This document shows, one piece after another, positions 7,652 through 11,690 of a stretch of 11,690 nt of DNA (position 1 is the first letter of the stretch; each line of letters starts with the position of its first letter). Under the pieces are notes generated by a model that was not told where the DNA came from, made no database searches, and was given only the letters and a program-made list of their open reading frames with translations. Source of the stretch: Planctomycetota bacterium (GTDB taxonomy: Bacteria > Planctomycetota > Phycisphaerae > WQYP01); the NCBI GenBank assembly GCA_021838985.1, contig JAKCCC010000022.1:1-11690 (forward strand), given 5' to 3'. The translations under genes and the position numbers were made by a program.

Positions 7652-8515
7652 TTGCGTGATCCAGCGGGAATCTTGCGCGAACTGCGCGCCGGCGGGACGG
7701 TAACCTATCCGGCGGGAGCCACGCTGCCGCGGCGGCGGACGCTGGATTATGAATTTGTAGGCATTTTGCGCGGTCAGACGGCGTATCAGCGCGGCTCGAC
7801 GCTGTATCCCGCGCCGCCGGGCTCAATACTTCTTTCCAGCCCGGGGGTTTGGGAGTCCTATATCTGGGATCCGGCGCAGGCGACGAGTCATATCTATTTT
7901 CACTTTGACCTGCGGCGGATCCCACGGGATCTGCCCCCGCCGCGCCGCTGGCCGGTTTTGTTGGCAGTGCCCACCGACGATGTCTTATGGCGGCTGTTTC
8001 AGTTTGTCCTGGACGCTGTCCCCAGCCGCGGCCCGCTCCCCGTGGTGCTCGATCGAGCGGTGGAGTTAATGCTACGCCTGTATGTGATGCGGCCACCGGG
8101 GGGAGAAATCTGGCGGGGGCAGCCACTTTCACGGCGCGTGCGCGAGTCGCTGGCGTGGTTGCAGCGCCGGGCGCGCGAACAACCGCCCCGGCCTCTGCGT
8201 CTCGCGGATATCGCCGCCGCCGCGTCGGTGGATGAACGACATCTTTGTCGCCTGTTCCAGCAGACCCTCCGCGCCAGCCCCATGCGGATCTGGACGGCGC
8301 TGCGGCTGGCCCACGCGGTTCGGATGATGGAGCGGACGGATTTGAAGTTCGAAGTCATTGCACGGTCCTGTGGATTTTCGAGTCCGTATCATTTTTCGCG
8401 CCGCATGCGGGCTTATTATGGCGCCCCGCCGCGCCACATCCGCGCCGGCCTGGCGCTGGGCGTGCGCCCGCGCGGCCAAGTACTCCTGCCGCCGGAGGTG
8501 CTGTCGGGACCATGA
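7652..8515 (+). CDS. AraC-family transcriptional regulator
   Basis: A 287-residue regulator with an N-terminal cupin-like sensing domain (roughly residues 10-90, including YPAGATL and APPGSILLSSPG) and a C-terminal AraC DNA-binding domain. The first helix-turn-helix is at about 184-204 (LADIAAAASVDERHLCRLF) and the second at about 233-255 (FEVIARSCGFSSPYHFSRRM), followed by the usual tail. I chose TTG 7652 as start because GAGGT lies 6 nt upstream (7641-7645). The same frame opens at GTG 7607, but the 15 extra residues are Arg-rich and lack a ribosome site. The cupin suggests it senses a small molecule such as a sugar. It is divergent from the desaturase gene, so it may control that gene, its own synthesis, or something distant. 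The family is certain and the ligand unknown. Confidence 0.88.
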   Translation: MRDPAGILRELRAGGTVTYPAGATLPRRRTLDYEFVGILRGQTAYQRGSTLYPAPPGSILLSSPGVWESYIWDPAQATSHIYFHFDLRRIPRDLPPPRRWPVLLAVPTDDVLWRLFQFVLDAVPSRGPLPVVLDRAVELMLRLYVMRPPGGEIWRGQPLSRRVRESLAWLQRRAREQPPRPLRLADIAAAASVDERHLCRLFQQTLRASPMRIWTALRLAHAVRMMERTDLKFEVIARSCGFSSPYHFSRRMRAYYGAPPRHIRAGLALGVRPRGQVLLPPEVLSGP

Positions 8516-8908
8516 ACAACCGGGCCGGATCTCCCACCGTCCCCACCGGCAGCGCCGGGGCGGGTGCAACGACCCCGCCGCCGATCTGTCGCTGCAGTTT
8601 AGTCGCCTGCGGCGCCCTCCGGGCTATGAACAGAGGATTTTTTTCCCCCCCGTGCCGACCCCCTGGCGCTTTGTCAATCGATAAATTTCTGATGGCAGAG
8701 AGCGCCTCGGACTCGCCACCGAGCCCGCAGCACCGGCCTTCGAGTCGCCGTAGCGCGTCGCCCGCGGCGACCCGGAGAACGGCTTGCGGACGCGATACCC
8801 GCAAGCGAAGGGGTGACCAAGCGCCAGCGTCGGCGCGGGGGCCGGCCTCACCCCGGACCGACCAGAGCCTGTCAATCGGCAGGCGCCAGGCCCGGATCCT
8901 CCCTGTTT
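8516..8908. other. 393-bp gap between two convergent 3' ends, hairpin-rich
   Basis: The gap separates the AraC-type regulator (plus) from the sulfatase-maturase gene (minus). It includes a run of seven T at 8638-8644 that could help end regulator transcription, preceded only by a weak CCTC/GAGG stem. There is an AT-rich island at about 8670-8697. A chain of GC-rich hairpins occupies 8757-8884. Open frames here are short, lack start signals and resemble no protein I know. Confidence 0.5.
8757..8884. other. chain of four hairpins, possible structured RNA or bidirectional terminator
   Basis: In order: GTCGCC (8757-8762) pairs with GGCGAC (8766-8771) over a 3-nt loop. GCTTGCGG (8782-8789) pairs with CCGCAAGC (8799-8806). 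GGGGTGA (8810-8816) pairs with TCACCCC (8848-8854), enclosing GCGCC (8821-8825) with GGCGC (8832-8836). GCCTG (8867-8871) pairs with CAGGC (8880-8884). All are perfect Watson-Crick stems. No promoter, U-tract or known riboswitch core is evident on either strand, so this may be 3'-end structure, a small RNA, or chance in GC-rich DNA. Confidence 0.35.
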
Positions 8909-10342
8909 TTAGAACGCTTTTCGGGTTTCTGCGGTTTCGAGCTCACGGGCCGCGCCCTGCGTGGATAGTGCGCCAGCGTTGCCGCAGCATTTTTTAAATT
9001 TCCGGCCGGAGCCGCACGGGCACCGCTCGTTTCTGCCAACGCCCGGTGGCGCCAACCGTGGCGGCGGTGCTTCCAGCGGCCTCGGCGGATGGCTGAGCCG
9101 CCCTTCGCGCCACGCCAGGATTTGCATAATTTCCGCCGGCGCCCGGCCCTGGCGCAGCAGTTGAACCATGGTTTCCATGGCCGGGCGGATATGGTGCAGA
9201 AAGTGCTTGTATCCGGGACATAGATAATTCAACCCCGGCTCGCCATCCGGGCTGATGGCGAATCGATTCTTCGGGCATTCTCCGTTACAGGCAAACCGCA
9301 CATCGCAGCGCCGGCAATATGCTGGTAGCGTGTCGCGCTTATCGCGGCCGAATTTTCGTTGCGCGGGAGATTCCACCAGATCCTTCAGAGGTGCGTCGTG
9401 GATATTACCCAGGCGAAATTGGGGGAAAACAAAATGATCGCAGGCATACACATCGCCGGTATGTTCCATGGCCAGGGCATTGCCGCAGGTTTCACTGAAG
9501 ACGCACAACCCGGAGCCTTGCCCCGCCCAGATGCCCAGTTGCACGTCAAAGGTCTGTACATACACGCGCCCCACATCCCGGCGCACCCACTGGTCGAAAA
9601 TATCACTTAAAAACAGTCCAAACTGCAACGGCTCGACGGACCAGAGCGCCACCTCGCTTTGCGGAACCCAGATCTTCAGCGGCGCCGGTCCGACCAACTC
9701 TTTCGTCCCGGTGGCCGCCCGTTCCACCAGCGGGATAAATTGCATAAAACCGCTGCCCTGGGCGCGCAGAAATTCGTAGACCTCCCGCGGGTGATGCGCC
9801 AGTTCTCGATGGACGACGGTAAGCGTGTTGAATTCCACGCGGTGGGTTTTCAGGAGCTGGAGTCCACGCATCACTTTATCGAAGGTAGGGTTCCCGCCGC
9901 GCGTCACGCGGTAATGGTCGTGCAGTTCGCGCGGTCCATCCAGGGATAAGCCAATGAGAAACCGTTGCTCGGCGAAAAAACGGCACCAGGCGTCGTTAAG
10001 CAGGGTGCCGTTGGTCTGCAAGGCGTTGTGAATGCGTTTGCCCGGAAGCAGGAATTGCCGCTGATATTCCACCACGCGCTTGAAAAAGTCCAGCCCCAGT
10101 AGGGTCGGTTCGCCTCCCTGCCAGGCAAAGGAAACTTCGGCGCCGGGCTGGGCCGCGATATAGTTGCGGATGTACGTCCGCAAGGTGGCGTCATCCATGC
10201 GGAAATCCGCGGCCCGATGATGCTGCGGAAAATATTTTTCTTTCTGCAGATAAAAACAATAGCTGCAGTTAAGGTTGCAGATCGGACCAATCGGTTTGGT
10301 CATAATGTGAAACGGTTCGGTGGCAGTCGGTGGTGCGGTCAT
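8909..10342 (-). CDS. radical-SAM anaerobic sulfatase-maturating enzyme with SEC-C tail
   Basis: This enzyme class oxidises a Cys or Ser in sulfatases to the catalytic formylglycine, in the cytoplasm and without oxygen. The radical-SAM cluster cysteines are C22, C26 and C29 (CNLNCSYC). The SAM-binding GGEP follows at 76-79, and QTNGTLL at 109-115. The SPASM-type auxiliary cluster cysteines are C280, C286, C301, C343, C346, C352, C356 and C375. D302 just after C301 matches the proposed catalytic aspartate of the family. Residues 441-453 (CPCGSGRKFKKCC) form a SEC-C zinc-binding motif, an added tail on a core of about 400 residues; total length is 477. The start is ATG 10342 with AAGGG 7 nt upstream. 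The open frame runs to 10450, but that overlaps the upstream gene. It lies 13 nt after the response-regulator stop codon, so the two form an operon. No sulfatase gene is in the window. Confidence 0.94.
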   Translation of the reverse strand: MTAPPTATEPFHIMTKPIGPICNLNCSYCFYLQKEKYFPQHHRAADFRMDDATLRTYIRNYIAAQPGAEVSFAWQGGEPTLLGLDFFKRVVEYQRQFLLPGKRIHNALQTNGTLLNDAWCRFFAEQRFLIGLSLDGPRELHDHYRVTRGGNPTFDKVMRGLQLLKTHRVEFNTLTVVHRELAHHPREVYEFLRAQGSGFMQFIPLVERAATGTKELVGPAPLKIWVPQSEVALWSVEPLQFGLFLSDIFDQWVRRDVGRVYVQTFDVQLGIWAGQGSGLCVFSETCGNALAMEHTGDVYACDHFVFPQFRLGNIHDAPLKDLVESPAQRKFGRDKRDTLPAYCRRCDVRFACNGECPKNRFAISPDGEPGLNYLCPGYKHFLHHIRPAMETMVQLLRQGRAPAEIMQILAWREGRLSHPPRPLEAPPPRLAPPGVGRNERCPCGSGRKFKKCCGNAGALSTQGAARELETAETRKAF

Positions 10343-10355
10343 GTCGATGCCCTTG

Positions 10356-11246
10356 TTAGGCCGCTGTGACGGGTTCGAGCAGGCTTGCCGACGCGCTGGA
10401 AGGGAAAGATCGGGCGAGATGAATCCGGCCATGGGCGGCATCGCAGCCACAAACCCGCAGGCCGCCGAGCTTCAGAAAACGCTCCCAGTCGGCCCGCAGG
10501 ATGGCCCGGTCGCTCGCCGCCGTCGCACGAACGGCCACGTCGGGATGCAATACCGCGTCGAGCATCGCCGGGACATTCTGGGACAGCGTCCAACGGACGC
10601 TGCAACGGTGCTCGGACGACTCGGGAACGTACGCGTATTCGAGATCGAAATGTGGCGTTGCAGTGCCGGTCCGCAAGTTCTGGGAGCCGCCGGGCGCGAT
10701 CAACAGCATAAAAGCATCGTAAATCTGTTGCAGGGCTGCATCATCGATGGCGGTGTGCAGGACCAGGTCTGCCAACATCTCCTGGATGGTGTGGCACGTC
10801 TGTTCCAGATCCGCGACATCCAGGCAACCACGCCGCGGCTCCGCGTGCTGCGCCATCCGCTGACGCCAGGCCGCCGCGTCACGGATGCACCGGATGACCT
10901 GCTCCGGTTCGTACGGCTTGGAGACGTGCGTGAAGGCCCCGCATAGCAGGCCCTGCCTGACATTTTCGGTGTGGCACAGACAAGTCAACAGGATGACGGG
11001 AATATCGCAGGTGGCGCGTTGCGTTTTCATCCGATGGCATACTTCGTAGCCATCCATATCCGGCAGCATCAGATCCAGCACCACCACATCCGGGTGCACC
11101 GTGCCGGCCAAGGTCAGTCCTTCACCGCCCGAAAGAGCCTGGTGATACTGAAACTGATCCTGCACCAGATACTCGCCGAGCAACTGGTTTAAGTCGCCAT
11201 CGTCATCAATGACCAGAACGTCAATGGCTTGGTTGCATGCATCCAT
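10356..11246 (-). CDS. cysteine-rich response regulator with unrecognised output domain
   Basis: Residues 8-125 form a CheY-like receiver: acidic pocket D14-D16, phospho-acceptor D58 in VVVLDLMLPD, switch threonine T88 and K110 in VSKPY. After an Arg-rich linker come a helical segment at about 145-183 (DLEQTCHTIQEMLADLV) and a region at 198-282 with beta-like character (HFDLEYAYVPE, HRCSVRWTLS, then RVCGCDAAHGRIHL). I recognise no helix-turn-helix, GGDEF, HD or kinase domain. Twelve cysteines occur in 296 residues (4, 70, 80, 89, 91, 102, 120, 141, 151, 215, 266, 268), high for this family. ATG 11246 is preceded by AAGGCGG 6 nt upstream and a TATAAT promoter. It is the first gene of an operon with the sulfatase maturase. 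No histidine kinase is nearby. The receiver is certain; the output role is unknown. Confidence 0.88.
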   Translation of the reverse strand: MDACNQAIDVLVIDDDGDLNQLLGEYLVQDQFQYHQALSGGEGLTLAGTVHPDVVVLDLMLPDMDGYEVCHRMKTQRATCDIPVILLTCLCHTENVRQGLLCGAFTHVSKPYEPEQVIRCIRDAAAWRQRMAQHAEPRRGCLDVADLEQTCHTIQEMLADLVLHTAIDDAALQQIYDAFMLLIAPGGSQNLRTGTATPHFDLEYAYVPESSEHRCSVRWTLSQNVPAMLDAVLHPDVAVRATAASDRAILRADWERFLKLGGLRVCGCDAAHGRIHLARSFPSSASASLLEPVTAA

Positions 11247-11580
11247 CGTCCGCCGCCTTGCGTTTGTGCTGCGTTGGTAGCAGGAGCGCTCCGCCCCAAC
11301 TGTGCCCGCCCTATGCCTTATTATACGCCAGCATAGCCTTAAAATTCTTTATCTTGGCAGCGGCCAGGCTGTGTGTCAACAAAAAGCAATGCCCCGGTTG
11401 CGTCTGCCGCCGTGGCTCGGTTGCTCAAGGCATGGGGGCGCGGGCTTGACACCGCTCTCCGCGGGCGAGTCGCCTGCGCCGACCCGGACCGCCGCGCAGC
11501 GCGTTGTCCATCCATGCCGCCCTCTATTTTCAACGCAGAGCGGTACAAGCCAATGCTCGTCCGTGTGTCGGTGCGCCGCG
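11247..11580. other. 334-bp intergenic region upstream of the response-regulator gene
   Basis: This stretch holds the response-regulator ribosome site, its TATAAT and a TTGACA on the minus strand. Between about 11390 and 11580 it is GC-rich. Short open frames exist on both strands, but they lack ribosome sites and are Arg/Ala-rich in the manner of random GC-rich translation. I see no RNA gene or further gene here. Confidence 0.5.
11320..11325 (-). promoter_or_regulatory. predicted -10 element of the response-regulator/maturase operon
   Basis: TATAAT on the minus strand inside GTATAATA (11319-11326), about 75 bp before the start codon. No good -35 lies 16-18 bp upstream. Further upstream a consensus TTGACA (11374-11379) is followed after 17-18 bp only by a poor -10 (CAAGAT/AAGATA), which may be a second promoter or coincidence. 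Confidence 0.5.
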
Positions 11581-11690
11581 TCACCATCCGCGGCCCATGA
11601 TGAGGCCCAAGAAGCCCAAGAGGCCCCAGTCAAGGTCCCAGTGGAGGTACCAGTCGGGGCTCCAGTTGAGGTCCCAGTCGCCGACCCAGT
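11581..11690 (-). CDS. C-terminal end of a Trp/Asp-repeat protein with WGxxGxxG-like tail (partial)
   Basis: The minus-strand frame enters from beyond the right edge and ends at the TGA complement at 11581-11583. The visible 35 residues have tryptophan at every fourth position (W-x3 repeated six times, with units like DWDL, NWSP, DWYL, HWDL), then WGLLGFLGLIMGRGW before the stop. A WGxxGxxG stretch with a short hydrophobic run and a basic residue at the very C-terminus resembles the WGxxGxxG-type C-terminal membrane/sorting segments of small secreted bacterial proteins. The Trp repeats are written by a 12-bp DNA repeat. The plus strand of the same DNA also reads as EVPV-type repeats, so coding direction is not proven. 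Start, length and function lie outside the window. Confidence 0.4.
   Translation of the reverse strand, partial: WVGDWDLNWSPDWYLHWDLDWGLLGFLGLIMGRGW
11620..11690. repeat. 12-bp tandem repeat at the right edge
   Basis: Nearly six consecutive 12-bp units of the form RRGGYNCCAGTN occupy 11620-11631, 11632-11643, 11644-11655, 11656-11667, 11668-11679 and 11680-11690 (partial). The central CCAGT is kept in every unit except that 11680-11690 begins differently (gccgacccagt). Two related 9-bp units (gaggcccaa, gaagcccaa) precede them at 11602-11619. The period is a multiple of three, consistent with a repeat inside a coding region. Confidence 0.75.

Noticed and set aside
10343..10450. 36-residue N-terminal extension of the sulfatase maturase
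   Set aside because: It would overlap the end of the response-regulator gene, while ATG 10342 has its own AAGGG site just after that stop codon.
10320..10946. 208-codon plus-strand frame opposite the response regulator
   Set aside because: Antisense to a gene with a clear receiver domain; no start signal or known motif.
11339..11600. Several 60-85 codon frames on both strands right of the response regulator
   Set aside because: They overlap each other and lack ribosome sites; their Arg/Ala composition is what random GC-rich DNA gives.
11602..11690. Possible CRISPR array at the right edge
   Set aside because: The repeat unit is only 12 bp with no spacers and keeps a codon-sized period, so it is a coding or minisatellite repeat.

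Overview
The window reads as ordinary chromosomal DNA from a GC-rich bacterium, most likely a planctomycete or another member of the Planctomycetes/Verrucomicrobia (PVC) group. This placement is an inference. It rests on an AraC-type regulator, a sulfatase-maturase with a SEC-C tail and a futalosine-pathway MqnA, together with a 10-bp-phased 'ACGCGAAT' intergenic inverted repeat of a kind I associate with PVC genomes. Nothing here looks like a phage, plasmid, IS element, CRISPR array, tRNA or rRNA.

Layout from left to right. Positions 1-810 (minus) hold an argC gene cut by the window edge. Positions 1055-3034 (minus) hold a complete acetyl-CoA synthetase gene (acs) with a textbook Shine-Dalgarno and a TATAAT promoter. 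Positions 3035-3844 are an 810-bp gap carrying the acs promoter, the phased inverted repeat, possible remnants of a decayed gene, and promoter/operator-like signals for the next gene. Positions 3845-5239 (plus) hold a GH4 NAD/metal-dependent glycosidase of the alpha-galactosidase (CHSV) type, followed after 41 bp by mqnA (5281-6276, plus), which has an unusual internal insertion of about 40-50 residues. mqnA converges, with only 7 bp between stop codons, on a membrane fatty-acid desaturase gene (6284-7405, minus). The desaturase is divergent from an AraC-family regulator (7652-8515, plus), and the two share a 246-bp AT-spotted control region. A 393-bp gap with a run of hairpins (8516-8908) separates the regulator from a convergent two-gene operon on the minus strand. 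The first gene of that operon is a cysteine-rich response regulator with an unrecognised output domain (10356-11246). The second is a radical-SAM anaerobic sulfatase-maturating enzyme ending in a SEC-C zinc-binding motif (8909-10342). The right edge (11581-11690) carries a 12-bp tandem repeat that, on the minus strand, encodes a Trp/Asp repeat followed by a WGxxGxxG-like C-terminus.

How the genes fit together. Most are independent housekeeping or catabolic functions: arginine synthesis, acetate activation, alpha-galactoside hydrolysis, menaquinone synthesis and lipid desaturation. The parts least explained by standard biology are the response regulator/sulfatase-maturase operon, the MqnA insertion and the repeat-encoded protein end at the right edge. 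Three promoters in the window share the octamer GTATAATA, which may be the local housekeeping -10 signature. No clearly new multi-gene defence or mobile system is visible.
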